Shown here: positions 9,401-22,862 of the stretch, piece after piece | How the letters are laid out: each line of letters starts with the position of its first letter | Position numbering within the stretch: position 1 is the stretch's first letter | Source of the DNA: Dermatemys mawii | Lineage: Eukaryota > Chordata > Testudines > Dermatemydidae | Direction of reading: 5' to 3' | Length of the DNA: 64,000 nt | Assembly (NCBI GenBank): GCA_007922305.1 | Contig: ML677358.1 | Location: 14,166,131-14,230,130 of the forward strand | Made by a program: the position numbers and the translations under genes | The notes under the pieces: model-generated | Database searches by the model: none | Told to the model about the DNA's origin: nothing | What the model saw: the letters and a program-made list of their open reading frames with translations, nothing else

Positions 9401-12400
9401 CTCTCATCCTGGCTCCTAATACAGGGCGATTGCCTGAAGCCCTGGTGCGTGAGGTTTCATGTCCCTTCTGCCCTCCAGCTGTGGGGGCATTTTGAATCAG
9501 ACCCCAACCCTTGCACCTCTTGCCCCGGTCTGGAGCAGCTGAAAGGCTGTTGTCCGCCTCTCCTGGCACCAGACAGACGACTCTCCACCTAGGGGGCTTC
9601 TTTGGAAACTCCACTGCCAGGAATGAACTTCTGCAGCCTCCCACCCCAGGGCATGGCTCTCCACCCCAACCGGGAGCAGGAGGAATGAGAGAGTGGGGGG
9701 ATCCGCTGCCTTGTGTCAGGGCTAGGTTCGCTTCTCCCCTCCTCTAACTTGCCTCTCCCTGCTAGAGCGGGGCACCGGACTCCTCGCGTGCTTCCCTGCG
9801 ACTTTAGCCTTCCTCCCATCCCTCATCCCAGCACCCAACGGCGACAGGGTGGGATTCAAACCAGCCAGACTGGAGTTCTCTAAACGCTGGCAGAGACCTC
9901 CCCCTATGGGAGACAGACGTGGTTCTGACCATGCCAATGCTGCCTGGCCTCCCTGCCCCATCTCTGCCCCAGAGGGCTGTGCGAAGGGAAGTCGTTAGCA
10001 GCCTGTCAGGGGAGGTTTTCAGAGCTGAACTGTTTATTATTCTAAAAGAGGAATTTGGCTGGGAGAGGAGACAGGAGTTCACTTGGCTCTGAGATGCAGC
10101 CCAGGCCGGGTTGGAAACGCAGGGCCCTTCGCTCACTTGAAGAGCACATCATCAGCTGCTGCTGCCGCCCAGAGCTCAGCCCTGCGCTGGCTCCCACAGG
10201 CAGCAGCGACGGCAGGAGTTTTCCTCCGGTACGGTCCGTGGGATTGCGTCCCCGTAGGCCAGCGCTGAAAAGTGTCCCAAGGCCTCCAGATTCGCTGCTT
10301 GCCTTGGCGCTTATTTCCCAAACGACAGTCCTGGATCTGGGATTCTAAACCCCTTCCCTCCCCGCTACCCTGAGATGGGCCCGAACCGGGACCCCTGAAC
10401 TAAATCCAAGCACCGGGGATGTAGACAGAATGGGACCAGGCTACAAACCAACCTTCTTCTATGCATCTATACCATGGCTTGATTGTCACAGCATATCTCA
10501 TTCCTCATCCCGTCAGGCCCTTCTGGATGCTGCTCACACAGGCATATGGTCGGGGTCGCTCCCTTTGATCGGCGGAGAGCAGCTGGATTCACGACTGTGA
10601 GATGAGACAGAGGACCCAGGGAAAGGAAGGTCTGAGAACTCTGGCTAGAGCGAAGCACAGGGCGGGGAGGCTCTGGGCAAGCAGGGTGCAGTTGTTAAAT
10701 GTTATCACGGGGCCCTGGCCCTAGGTCTCTGCTTTTCAGGGCACAGCATGCGCTGCTGGACTAAAAAGAGCTCCTTTGACCACTCCTCTTTGGATTGATT
10801 GTTAATCTTACAGTCCCCAACCAAGACTGGCAGCCCTCTGTGCTCAGCTCTGCATGGACAGGCTCCAGGCTTTGAAGACCGGATCACCTACCTAGGCAAG
10901 GCAGCCAAGGAGAGGTGACCTGACGTGGCCCAGGTCACTGACTGATAGACCCCCCACCTCTCTCCAGGCTTGGCTCCCAGGCTTGTTTCTCAGCGCTCAG
11001 GGGACTGGTTCTCCCCTCGCTTCCTGTCCGCAAGGGCTGGTTGCAGCTGTGCTTCTCAGCCACCCTCTGGCAAAGGATGGCCAGCCAAAGTCCCATCTCC
11101 TCGGGCAATGAACTTGCTTTGGAAGTCCTGCGATGGGAACGAGGTCAGGTCCAATTCCTCGCTCAGTTGAATCTTAATAACTGGTACATCCTCTGTGTGG
11201 GGGAAACATCCTGCCTTTACTTGGAGATGCACATGCCCGCGTTAGCCGTCTCTGACCACGTTGCGACATCACCCGGAGGAGCGTTATCAGGCTAGTACTG
11301 GCTCACGCTGATTCATGACATTTCCACCCCTTCTGGGCAGTCATCTTGCTTAAAGATCTTATTACGCCAAAGACGCCTTTCCTAATACTGGGGGCAGGTT
11401 GTGAGGGCTCGGGCATGACTGTCATGGATGTTCTTTTCATGTGACCAGGAACAGGGCGAGGAATCGCGCTGACCTCGCTCGTGCATAGCGCGTCTGCTCT
11501 GAACGCCAGCCCTCCGTGCTTGGACAGGGCAACAGCCCTGAGCTTCCGGCCAAGCATCTCCCACAGGGGCACAGGGAAGATGGCAGAAATTGGCAGGGCG
11601 GGGAGTGGGGAGCATGAGGCCAGGTATCAGCCAGCAGTGTGGCACCAGGCAGACAGTCCCCTGGGCGTCTAGTCTCAGGTTTTCAACTTGTTTCCCAATG
11701 AAGAATGAAGGGGGGCCCCCCCGGCACCCCCACAAGGAGCAGCAGCCCTGCGTGCGCACCCACACACAGCCTCTTCCCAGACATGTGGCCTGCCTTCCCA
11801 GCAGGGCGGTGTCTGCTTGGCTCGCGAAGCCAAACGCAGCCTAGAGGCCCGGTGCTTGCAAAGCTCAGAGCACGGCCGTATAGTGAAGAACACACGGGCT
11901 GCCATCAGAACCAGGCCTCTGTTCAGCCCTGGGGCAGCCTGAGTGGGGCTGCATCTGAGTGGGTATGTGATCCTGGGAGCCGGGTCACAATGCTACTTGC
12001 TCCCATTTGGCCCGGCCGCCCCTCTGTCTTGCCCACAGGGAAGGGGCTTCACCATTACACCACCTGCTCTTGTCATGGGCCTGGGGCAGTGGGGAAGGCC
12101 TGGGTCTCCTGTCCCCTCCCCCTCATTGTGCCCTGCCGAGTTCAGGTTCTCTAAAGAGGGGGGCATGGCCCCCCATTTAAAAGGAGGGGTGGCAATGGCC
12201 CCTTGGATCCCTCTGTCTCCAGCACCCATGATCTCACATCCTGAAAACATGAATGAAATAAGCATCTCACACAGTACCACCCATTCCCATTGCAAATCAT
12301 GAGTCTGCCTGCCACCCTCAAAATCTAGAGATAGGCTTAAAATGCATGAGACTGAAAATAAACGTAGGGTTCTAGCTTCTGGTGTCTGAGCCTTTAGGGC

Positions 12401-12879
12401 ACGGCCAGTTCTAGGGTCTCCAGTGGGTATTTTTGGGGATGTCTTTATTTGCAAAACAAGGTGAGTTCTAAACCAACCCTTCAGGCTAGCAAGACCCCTG
12501 GAAAATCTTGGATTGCCAAGACTTAAAAAGGCAAAATTTGGCCACTGTGTCGGTATTTTGCTGTGACTTATAGTAAAGGAGGAAGATTGTCCAGTCTGCT
12601 GCTGCTCCGCTGCTTCACACTGGAAAACTTTTGGCCTTTCTGACAATAATTTGCAGCCTCATGAAGATAGTTTGGGTGGGGGCAAATGTCCCTTTGCGTG
12701 CCCAATAGCACCAGTGCTGCTTTAAGGTGCACTCACCTTTTCCCCATACCCAGGAAGGACAGACCCACATGGGAACCTAGCTGGAGTCCCAAGTTCACTC
12801 TGCTGGGAAGGGGGTGTTCTGGAAGCAGCACCCTGGAACTCTGGGGGATAGGGGTAGGGGAGTGAACACCTGGCATTCT

Positions 12880-13002
12880 TAGGGTAACCAGATGTCCCAG
12901 TTTTATAGGGATGGTCCTGATTTTGGGGGCTTTTTCTTATATAGGCACTTATTACCTCCCACCCTCGTCCAGCTTTTTCAAACTTGTCCTCTGGTCATCC
13001 TA
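12880..13002. mobile_element. Short inverted-repeat element (about 123 bp)
   Basis: It begins TAGGGTAACCAGATGTCC and ends CCTCTGGTCATCCTA, whose reverse complement is TAGGATGACCAGAGG, so the termini are inverted repeats. The interior (TTTTATAGGGATGGTCC, CTTTTTCTTATATAGG) matches a very common short turtle element as I recognise it. No target duplication was resolved. Confidence 0.65.
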
Positions 13003-14754
13003 GGTACTCTGGTGAGCGACCACCCCCTTCCAGCTGATGTCTGGAGTGGCATATATGAAACCCATAGGGAGGACTTTCGGGTTGCAATGGGGGTGGGGCA
13101 GAGAGAAGCAAATGAGGTGATCTTGTACGGCTCCCAAAAATACAGCTATACTGGGAAACCGCCATGCAAATCAGGCAGGTCGATAGTGAGAGCGGCCAAT
13201 GGGCTGAATCAAAGGAAGGTAACTTCTGCACAGATAGCAACCTAGGAGCACAGGACAACAAGCAGTGCCAAGCTGGGCCGAGAAAGACAATGAGGACCCT
13301 GCATGTCACCCGCCAGGATGGTGAACTCTGACCCAGCCATTAAACTGTTCCTTCCTGTCCCACCAAAATCGGTATGCATGGAAACCCCTCAGCAAATATA
13401 GCTAGAATCCAGGCTACCACACTTCCAGGCACTCTGGCAAAGCACGCCCCACCCAGCCCTCTGTTGTTACCCTCCTCTTTCAATTCTAACTCCCTCTGCT
13501 GGGCCCAGACCAGTCCCTGTTTCCTCAGGCTAACCTGCCATTGGAGACGGTGGCAGATAAGGTGGGCGGGGAGGGGTTTAATCAGGTGTGTTTTGTTGGA
13601 ATAAGGACCCCAGAGCCAGGCCCCAAACCATCAGGGTTTCTGAGATCTGATATTTACTGTCTGCAGAACTAAGGCAAAGAAATGAGCAGAGAAGTGGGGA
13701 GAAGCCAGGGCTCAGGCACTAAAGCGAAGCCAGTTCTCTTCCTCTCATTTTCTATTTCTAGCTCTTTTTTATGAGGTCCCAGCCTGTCTGCGAGTCCAGG
13801 ATCTCCCACAATGCTTTGCTGGGCCCAAAATTCTGCCAAGCAGGCAAAGGGCAGCTGTTGTAAATTAGCTGAGAGTAAAACAGTCTTGATTTTTGCTTTG
13901 TTTCACTGTATCTGAGTCAGTCAGTGAGATCATAGGTGCCCACGTGCAATGAAAAGCGTCGGCTGGATCCCATGATCAGTGTGCACTGGCTCCACACCGG
14001 GGATGTTCCCCTGCCAGGTTTTGCCCACTGGGGGCTCTAGGGGCTCTCACTTTTGGGGACCCACTGTTCTTCCTCAAACAGGGCAAGGTGAGTTCTAAAA
14101 ACTTCGCTTCCCCGGCTTTGTAATGAGTCTCCTCTTCTGCCTTGCCTCCTCCATCCCCCCGCCTCCCGCCTCTGTGACTCCAGTTCTTTCCCACCCTTTA
14201 ATCTAAATAAACCAGAGTGTTTTTTGGCTGGAACTGTCCTCAATTGCAACATCCCTTCTCTGGGGTCCAGAGGCTCCCATGACACTGCATTTACTCACAG
14301 GCCAGATTATCATCAGAGAGCCTTTTCCCAGCACATGGCTGGAATTAGGAGAAGCACACATGTGGAGAGACTGTCTTTCCAAGCCCATAAACAACTGATG
14401 ATAAAACACAGAGGTATGAAATCTGAAACCAAGCCAGGGGGCTGGGGGAAAGTCCCAAGAGATGCATGGTACATATATGCACGCTGAAATGCAGTTTCCT
14501 GGCTCCAGTCTGGGCGGTTTAGACTGGGGCTGATTCGACACTGCTTACAGCCTGTGTAGCCATTTGCACCAGTGCAAAGTGGGTATAACTTGCTGCCATT
14601 TTGCTCGGGTGGTTTTGAGCCCACTTTGCACAGGTATCAAGCCCTGCGTGGTTATCTAGTGCATGCCAGGCTAGCTCTTTCCCTGTTGAAGTCAGCAGGA
14701 TGTTGCAAGTCTTTCCTCTAACAATCCTCCTAATTGAAAACCCCACAACTACAA

Positions 14755-14945
14755 TAGTAACATCCAGCTCTTTTATAGCTATGTTCTTCAGAAGATCTCA
14801 AAGCGCTTTACAAAGGAAAGTCAGGAGCATTATCTCCATTTCACAGACGCAGCCAAGTCGCCCAGCAGGTCAATAGCGGTGCTGGGAATAGAACACAGGT
14901 CCCTTGATTCCCTGGATGCTATCTGCTAGGCTACCCTGCCTCCTC
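14755..14945 (-). repeat. Near full-length MIR-type SINE
   Basis: It reads in reverse MIR order: CAAAGCGCTTTACAAAGG, then TCCATTTCACAGACGCAGCC, then CGGTGCTGGGAATAGAACAC, then a CTAGGCTACCCTGCCTCC end from the tRNA-related head. Confidence 0.7.
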
Positions 14946-15510
14946 TACAAAGGGGACTCCTCTCATTGGGTTTTGATCTGTGCACAATGAACCGATGATT
15001 ATGCTCAGAGACAGACAGATATTATATACAGGTGCCCCTTCTAAATCTCCTTCTGTTAGTGCCCCGTACATACCCATGACTTTCATAGTGTGCCCTGATC
15101 AGACAGCAAAGCTAGCATACAAGGGACCACAGTGGAGGGCCGAAACCTTTACATTTCAGTGCCTAACGTTTGTTAGATACACATTTAGGCACCTAAATGA
15201 AAGTGGCCTGCTTTTCAGAGCCCACTGAAGTCCGTTGGAGCTGTGGGCTGAAAACCGGGTGCTTTTAATTTCAGCGCCCAGAGATGGATGATTGTGCCTG
15301 ACTTTAAATACCAAAAATGAACATTTTCAGTAAAAATCCTCGTTACCTATTTAGGGCCAAATCCATTCTTTGAGTAACTTCACAATGATCAATGAAGTTA
15401 CGTTACAGGCACACATGGATCCATCCAATGTACAGCTCCATGTACTGATATTATACAGAAAGGATCTTCACTCTGGTCCTAGTAAATTTTACTCTTGAGT
15501 TAAACACCCA

Positions 15511-15620
15511 GGGGCAGATTCTCGGTTGATGTACACTCATGTAGCTCCATTGAAGACAATGGCTTCAACTGATTTACCACAGAGTTATGCCAGTTAACAC
15601 CAGCTGAAAATCTGGCCCCA
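15511..15620. repeat. Imperfect palindromic interspersed element
   Basis: The left arm GGGGCAGATTCTCGGTTGAT pairs with the right arm ACCAGCTGAAAATCTGGCCC, around a centre containing CTCCATTGAAGACAATGG. This fold-back type is widespread in reptile genomes. Confidence 0.6.
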
Positions 15621-16166
15621 GAATGTCACAGGCATTATAAAGACTAGGAGGGTGGATGAGTTAAGTGGCACACTGAATGCATAAATTAGCCTTTCACAGC
15701 TGGAGGCCTCATCTTAGTCATGGCTTGAGTTCTCTGTGAAATGACTTCAGTGGCCTTGGATGGCATTGGAGCAGAATGAGGGTGGGGAATCAGGAGGGAG
15801 GTAGAGCCATGTGATGGGAGTTGGCATGGTCATTTTCAGTGCCATGTGTCAGTGACATCAGCCCTTTACTTTCCTGAATGCCCAGTTCATATCTTTTTAA
15901 TAACTGATGTCACTGGTTTTTACTGGTTTATTGTACAGAGATGTCCCATCTAAACAGGCCGGGGAATCCTACAGACAAACAATGCAAATGCAAAGGAAAA
16001 ACCATGGCAATTAGCCCAGGACTAAAACTATCTGGTGTTTAGAATAGCAGCCCTTTCTCTGTACAAAGGAAAAGGAAGACAGTCCAGAAGAGACATTACT
16101 GGTAACAAGCAGCATGAGACTGGAAGGATTTAACATTGGCAATGGACTGGGAAGCCAGGCCATAAA

Positions 16167-16240
16167 GGGCCCGATCCCAGGCCCATTGCAGTCTGTGGAG
16201 AGCCTCCCATTGACTTCAATCACCTTTGGATCAGGCCCAT
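16167..16240. repeat. Short palindromic interspersed element
   Basis: GGGCCCGATCCCAGG at the left is mirrored by TTTGGATCAGGCCC at the right, with CTCCCATTGACTTCAATC between. It is the same general kind of fold-back repeat as the one at 15.5 kb. Confidence 0.55.
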
Positions 16241-18039
16241 ATTTAGCCTGGCTCTAGCCTTGTTACTATCAAGGCTTGACTTTCATGAGCACCAGAATAC
16301 ACCAGCTTGGAACCAGCTGCCTACCGCGCTCTCCCTCAAGGTGTCAGGGCATGTCTCTCAGCAACTCAGTCCTGGCCCCCCACTCCCCTGCCAAAACAGC
16401 TCTCCCACCCTCAGTGCCTAAACTTGGCTCTTTGGCCTGGCAGCCTCTGACAAAGGCCTAAGATGAGGGAGACAACACAAAAATAGAGGGGGAGGAGGCT
16501 TGAGATGATGCTGGGTTCCTCTCTGGACCACGTGTAACCCGGGTTGTGTGACTCAGCATTTCTGCTTTCAGCTCCTTAGAGTAACAAAAAACGGGCTGGC
16601 TCGGAGGTTGCCCAGAAGCTCGCTATGAGCTGGCATGGATGCATTTGCTGATGTACAGTGTGCGCGAGGGACTGCCGCGTCTGTCTTTGTGTGAGTGTGT
16701 AAGCTGCATTGGCATGCCTGCTGCTTGTGTGTGTGTGTGAGAGAGAGAGGAGGGTGTTTCAGTGAGTGGCCCGCTGTGTATGTGTATGAGCATAGCCACA
16801 TGTGATCACACGCCTGCGTGATTACGTGGCCATTCAAGGAAGCTCACTGCATCGCCTGTGGAGAGTTTGGGATCAGGTCGTGCCCTGCCCATTACCCCAC
16901 GGGAGAAGTAGGAAAGGAACGACCTGTTTTGGATAAATTCAGAATAAAAGGAAACATCTGTTTGGAGAGGAGCCAGTGTTATAAATAATCCCCCAGTCCC
17001 AGAGGGGCGACATTCATCACCCACTCAGCCGCGCATGCTTCCTCCGTCTCTGCCTTCAAAATAAAGAGCAGATTCCAGAATCTGCAAGGCTATTCCTGAA
17101 TGGGAGGGCATATGGGACTGTCTGTGGGAAAAAGTGTTTGCCATGTCAGGCAGGGGGAGGGGCTGGGGGCAAAGAATGGGAAACAAGGCCTGGACATGTT
17201 TGGAAAAGGAGCAGCACACACAGCAAACCTAGAGCAAAGCGAATGTGCACCACAGCTCTGCCACTGCTCATGACAATCTCGGTCTTCTGCTTCTGGGACA
17301 GCCAGAGCCTGAGGAGTGGGGCTAGTTTGGGTGGCCGTGCTGTGATTTGGGCACCTCTATAGGAGGACTCAACTGAGGCCATGAAACCCTGCTTCACTGG
17401 TGACCTAAATGAGGGTTTATAATCAGAGCTCCCCAGGCCAAAGAGCAGTGAGCTCTCCATCTCCCGCGGTCGGCTAGAAGAAATCGGGCCTTGGGTATCC
17501 CGGCTGTCGCTCAATTCCAATACACAACTGACGGAGACATCAGGCCCCTCCTGTCTTCCTCACCAGTTTGCAACACCCCCAAGGGCCCCTGCATGTGCAC
17601 AAGAGAGTTGGGGGGAAGGCCCACAAGAAACCTTCCCACCCACTTCTTGTGCCCCGCCTGGGCCAGCCAGACACGGGTGGGGAGTCCATGCTAGGCCTCT
17701 CCAAAGGACATGGGGAGAGGTAAGGTGGGGATGGGGCTAAAAGCCCTTCTGCCCTACTGTATCCAGCCAGCTGGGCTGAGGCGGCAGGAGGGAGGTGGGC
17801 AGCGGGAAGCATGCAGCACTCTGTCAGTGGCGGTAGAAGATCCTGTGCCTGACGGTTCGTGGTAACTCGATCAGAGTTCTGCCAGGGACTCCAGAAATCT
17901 GTGCTGATCCTGTTTGCCCTCTTCCACTGCAGCCGGTGACGTAAAGCCACAGTCAGGCCCATACTAAAGACAGACGTGAAAACATCTGCTTCCAAGTAAC
18001 GGAAAGGAGGAACAGCTCAATAGCACTGAACACAATATG

Positions 18040-18150
18040 GGGCTGGGGCATTCTAACCCCAGCTCTGACACTAGATCCCTCTGTGGCCTTTGTCAAGTCA
18101 CTCCATCTCTTTCCCCCCAGCTCCCTCAATGGGGATGGGAACATTTGCAT
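18040..18150 (+). repeat. MIR-type fragment
   Basis: CCCAGCTCTGACACTAGATC, then TTTGTCAAGTCACTCCATCT and an AATGGGGATGGGAAC segment follow MIR order in plus orientation. It is diverged and partial. Confidence 0.5.
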
Positions 18151-21100
18151 GCCATTGTCAGGATGGAGTGCCTTCAGCTGAGCACAGCCAGCCCAGCCTC
18201 CAGGCAGATTCACGAGCTCAGCTGGGTTGAGGCCGGCCTCCCTGATTGGCTGAGGGGAGCAGGCAGCCCTGTTTTAAGATCAGCAGCAGTTTGTGCCTGT
18301 AGCTGTGACTGCTCCGGGACTGGTTTTGTTCTCAGTCTTGCTCCAGTCCTGCTTGGTTCCTGACTCTGACCCTCGGCATGAATCCTGGTCTCTGGCTGCT
18401 GCTCTGACCACTAGGCCTGGCTACCCACGCCTAGTCCAAACAACTTCATAGACAATCTGTGCTGGTTAGTGTTTGCAAAACAATAGCTATGAAATGAACC
18501 AGAAAGTGCAAAACTGCTCCACTGAGGGGGAGCCCAGGAGCCCCCAGACCCGGGGCTTATTTAGGTATTTGATCCTTGCAAACAAACCTCCAATGCTGGT
18601 GACTGACTGGCCACAGCATGAGCTGCTGGGCTCCAGTTCCCTCCCAGCCAGAGACTAGGGGTAGCTCAAAGATTCCCTTCCACTCCTCCCTGCACTTTCA
18701 GATGCAATGAGCCTGTTCCATTTAGGTGTGATGGGAGAGAGCAGGAGTCAGCTGTAATTCGGGGTGGGAGGGACCAGTGAGAAACAGCTTTGCAGGCCCA
18801 TCCCCGTGTCCTAAGGCCCGCACTGAACTCTTCGAACCAGAAGACCAGCCAGAGAGACCCACAAAGCTTCATGCCAGAGAAAGTGACGTGTTATCAGGGC
18901 TCAGAGCAGCCACCCTTTCATCTCCTTGCTGGACTCCCTCTCCCTTCCCCATCTTATCTCAGTGCAGCCTTCACTCCATCCAGGCTATTGTCAAAAGGAG
19001 CTAGGAGAGACTGGGTATCAGATTGAAGTGGTGAGTGGGGATGGACCAAAGGTGAGATGATGTCTCTGCAACTCGGACTGGGCAGCTGGCTGTCTTTAGA
19101 GAGGCAGACAGATGTTTTCTCGCTGTCAAGCAATTCCGTGGCTTGCAGGAAACTGTAATTTATCCTCCTGCTGTAATTAAAGGGAAATGCTGTACTAAGG
19201 AATACAAGAGGAAAAACCCATGCTCCTGGTGCGTAGGAGTCTTTCCTTCAGCTGCTCAGAGGATATCAGCATGGCAGCTGTGGAGAAGTCTAAGCCAGGG
19301 TGGGATCCAGAGAGCCACCTATGTACCGACTGGCTGCAATTATTTACTAATTATAAGCAGAGCGGGCCTGGAGGTTGGAGTGGGAGAGGATGATAGAGAG
19401 GAGAGGGAGAAAGGAAAAACTATTCCTTCGGGATCCTCAAAGCCCAGGGACAGAGACAATCTCTAAGCCCAAAAAATGAACCCCAGCGAATGTAGTGAGC
19501 AGCTCCCAGGGCACTTTCCCAGCACAGCTGAGGGAGCCAAGGGAGATGACTCTGCCTCTAATTCGAAAACGCAGTAGTAACCAGGCACTGCCAGGCACGG
19601 AGATGAAACAGCTCCGGCAAAGGCGTTTGATCTTCTGTTCTCCACCATCTGCGAAGGACCCGGGCTTAACTACTTCGTTCTGGAGCTTCTCGTCCTTGTG
19701 CCCGGGATTAAGTGCTCTGCAGATCTGAGGTCGGGGAGGAATCTCTTGGAAAGGGCTTCGGGGGCACTCTGCCTGGTTGTGGAAGTGTGATCAGGGAAAC
19801 ATCATGTGACTGCAGAGGCTGCAGGTTGGAAAGGGACCTAGAGCTCTCACAGGATAGAAAAGGAGGGTTTTGCTCACCAAGTAGCTGGTGGGTCAAAAAC
19901 TTCCCACAGCTTCACACAAGAGACACCTGGGTCAGTTTCATCCCCCGCGTAACTCCGCTGACCACCCGGCCCGGAGCCAGAGCTCCCCAAGCCCCTGAAA
20001 CAATTAGCTTGTCAGCAGCTCCATCCCCATCAATCCCCGACGCCCGCGCCGCTCCTGGGGAGCCGTGCGCTCCATAAGCCTCGCTGTCTTTCGGGGATCC
20101 AAAAGCCACAGATAGGAAAAGGGGAAGGCGAGCCAAGGCCTCCTCATTCCAGGCCTGGCGGGCTGACAGCCTCAGCCGCACGCAAAGATTCCTGCTCGCT
20201 TGCAAAACGCCAAGCAGCAAACCTCCTGCCAGCTCAGCAGGAAGCTGAGGTCAGAACCCTGCGATACAGCTGAGCAAAGCTGTAGAGCTTTCCCCCCACC
20301 CTTTACAATCATAACAGTTGGAAGGGGCTTCTAACGGGCGAACAGGAGAGCGAGTGGAGCCGGCCAAAGAGCCGCAGAGAATGAGCCCAGGTGCATCTGC
20401 CAGGAGGGTTTTATGCAGCACAGGCAGGGATGGAGACCCGCTGCTCTCACAGGTCCCCCTGATGGACACGGTCCGCCCCTGCTTGCTGGACACCCTCAGA
20501 AAGGCCTCGAAGGAGTCTCCGCCATGTGACCCCAGCCCTGCCAACAGCACGCTCAGCCTGAAGGGCAGCAGAGGTGGCAGAGAGCGAGAGATGTCGACGC
20601 GTGAGAAACGATAGCTACTTCCACTAGGATCCCCTGTCCCAGCCCACACTGATCTCTGCTCGAGGCTGCAGGAGGGAGTGCTCAAAGCAAAGCTCTTGAC
20701 CCACTCTCCAGCAGCACAGCAGAGAGGGCAGGGAGCCCCACCTCTGGAGCATCCATCCAGAAATTGAGTTTCATGGCTGCAGCAGGGGTGGAGCTAAGTC
20801 ACCGGAGCTGCCACCCTCCATGGATGCAAGGAGCCAGGGAGCCTGGAAATGTTTCCTCTTCTTTCAGTGCCTCGGTACAGGGGCAAAGGAGCTGGGACCC
20901 TGGTATCCCATTCTTCTCAGCCCACTACTCTAATGCCCCACTGCTCGAGGTGCTGGGCAAACAGGCCCGGCCCTGAACAGCGGGCAATGGCTTTGGGAGG
21001 ACGCCCCTCTGAGCCGGATTTCCACGCTTTCCTGGGAGAGTCTGGCTCCCCAAATCTACCATCCCTTCTCGGCCTTCCAGCCCCAGCTTGGAGAATGATC

Positions 21101-22599
21101 CATCGGCGTTCCTAGGCCTGGAGAGAGTTCTCCTTCCTAAATAAAGCCATATCCATGTTCTTTTGAAAAGCTCTCCGGCTGGAGGAGAAACGCTTGGCAG
21201 CTGTGTGCAAGGGCGGGGCGGGGGAGCTCTGAAAGGTGGTGGAAGCTCCCAACCCCTTAAACAAGTGGGGCTTCTATTCTGCAACCATTTACCCGGCAAA
21301 CGCATTGAAACTGAAGCGACTTCCAATGCACAAGGGGAGAATGCGCCTTCAGAAACAGCGGCTTGCGAATGGTGGATTTTCTCCTGGCCCCGGTTCAGAG
21401 AAACCCACAAGCAAACATATTTTTTGTATAAATAAGCCAGTGTGTCTCGCCAGTGAAAGCAATTCCAACATGAATGTAGCAATTTAATTGGTGCCAATTC
21501 CTGTGTCTCGGTAACATTAAGATTTTAGTCACAGCCCCTTAAAGTGCCGGACAGGCCAAGACTAGGAAGGCAGAGAACCCAGCACGCTGGGCACGGTAGC
21601 GGGAGACAGGCCTGCAAAATCGATCAGCTGGCTTGGGTTGCTGCCTGGCTACCGAGTGTCACTAGTAAGGGATAAACCCCCTTCTGGGCAGGGCAAAAGT
21701 CCATCTGCTCCATGAGGTGTTGGAACCATGGGAAGCTCATTCTCCTCTTGCCCACCCAGAGGCAAAATGTTCCAGCTTGCTCTCATCCTGCCCCGAGTTC
21801 TTTGGTGACGGGGACAGGAACCAAGGATCCTTCTCTCCTCCTGGGGAGATGTGGACACCAGATGTCTTGGGAACCGGGCTATTGAGCCAGGCCTCTCTCT
21901 GCTCCCAACATACAGGTACGACACGCCATTGCACTGACCCATCCGCACACCCTCCAAGCAGAGCTTTTGTCCTGTCCCACTCCCCGCATCCCCAATGCTA
22001 GATTTTCTCCGGTGGCGCGCTATTGGGTACTCTAACGTGGGGGAGAGGCGGGCACCGCAAGGGATGCAGGCGTGATGGGTGTAGGCAGATGTGATGCTCG
22101 GAGGTGGGCGTAGGCCATGGCAATTGGGTCCCCCATAGGCACAGGAGAGCAAACACCCTCATTTACATCACCCCTCGTGGAATTTTAGTTGCCTGGGAGC
22201 ATCATTTCTTACGGGGACCTGCTGGGGTTTGTTTTCTGCACCGGTCCTTTCGGTGACAATCTGCTGACTCCTTAGGTAACCATCCTCATTCTTACTGATC
22301 TCTGCCGTTGACATAGCCCTCTGGGAAGGAGGGCCAGTGCCCAGCTAGAAGGAGGCACTCAGCCCAGCAGCCAGGGAGGAGCAGCAGCTGTGTGCCTGGG
22401 CTGCAGGGAGAGGCAATGGACTGGCAGTATCTGTGCATCTTTCAGGTGGCAAGCTCCACCCCTGACCTCAGCACTTCCTCTCCCTCCACATTCCCTTCTT
22501 CCCCATGTCCTTCCTCTTCCAGGCAGCGCGGGCTCTCAACACACACAATGCAGCCCAGCACTGCAAGGTGCCATTTTCTCCTGTGGCTGAAGCATTGGA

Positions 22600-22862
22600 T
22601 CGAGGCCCAGGGGAGATCTGGGGTCAATTTCCACCTCTGCCACAGACTTCCTCTGCAACCTTAGGCAACTCACTTACTTTGTGGGCCTCAGTTCCCCATC
22701 TATAAAATGGGGATCCTAAAACCTTCTTGGTCTGCTTAGGCTGAGAGCTCTTTAGGGGGAGCTCTCCTATCTCTTGCTGGGTGTGTGTGCAACATTAGTA
22801 CATGGGGGCCTGCATCTCACTGGAGGCCTCAAAGTGCTACCACCATGAAAATAATAAGGATC
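22600..22862 (+). repeat. MIR-type SINE with L2-like tail
   Basis: CCACCTCTGCCACAGACTTC, TTAGGCAACTCACTTACTTT, CTCAGTTCCCCATCTATAAA and AATGGGG give the MIR head and core in order. The copy ends in a GTGCTACCACCATGAAAATA and ATAAGG tail. Confidence 0.65.
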
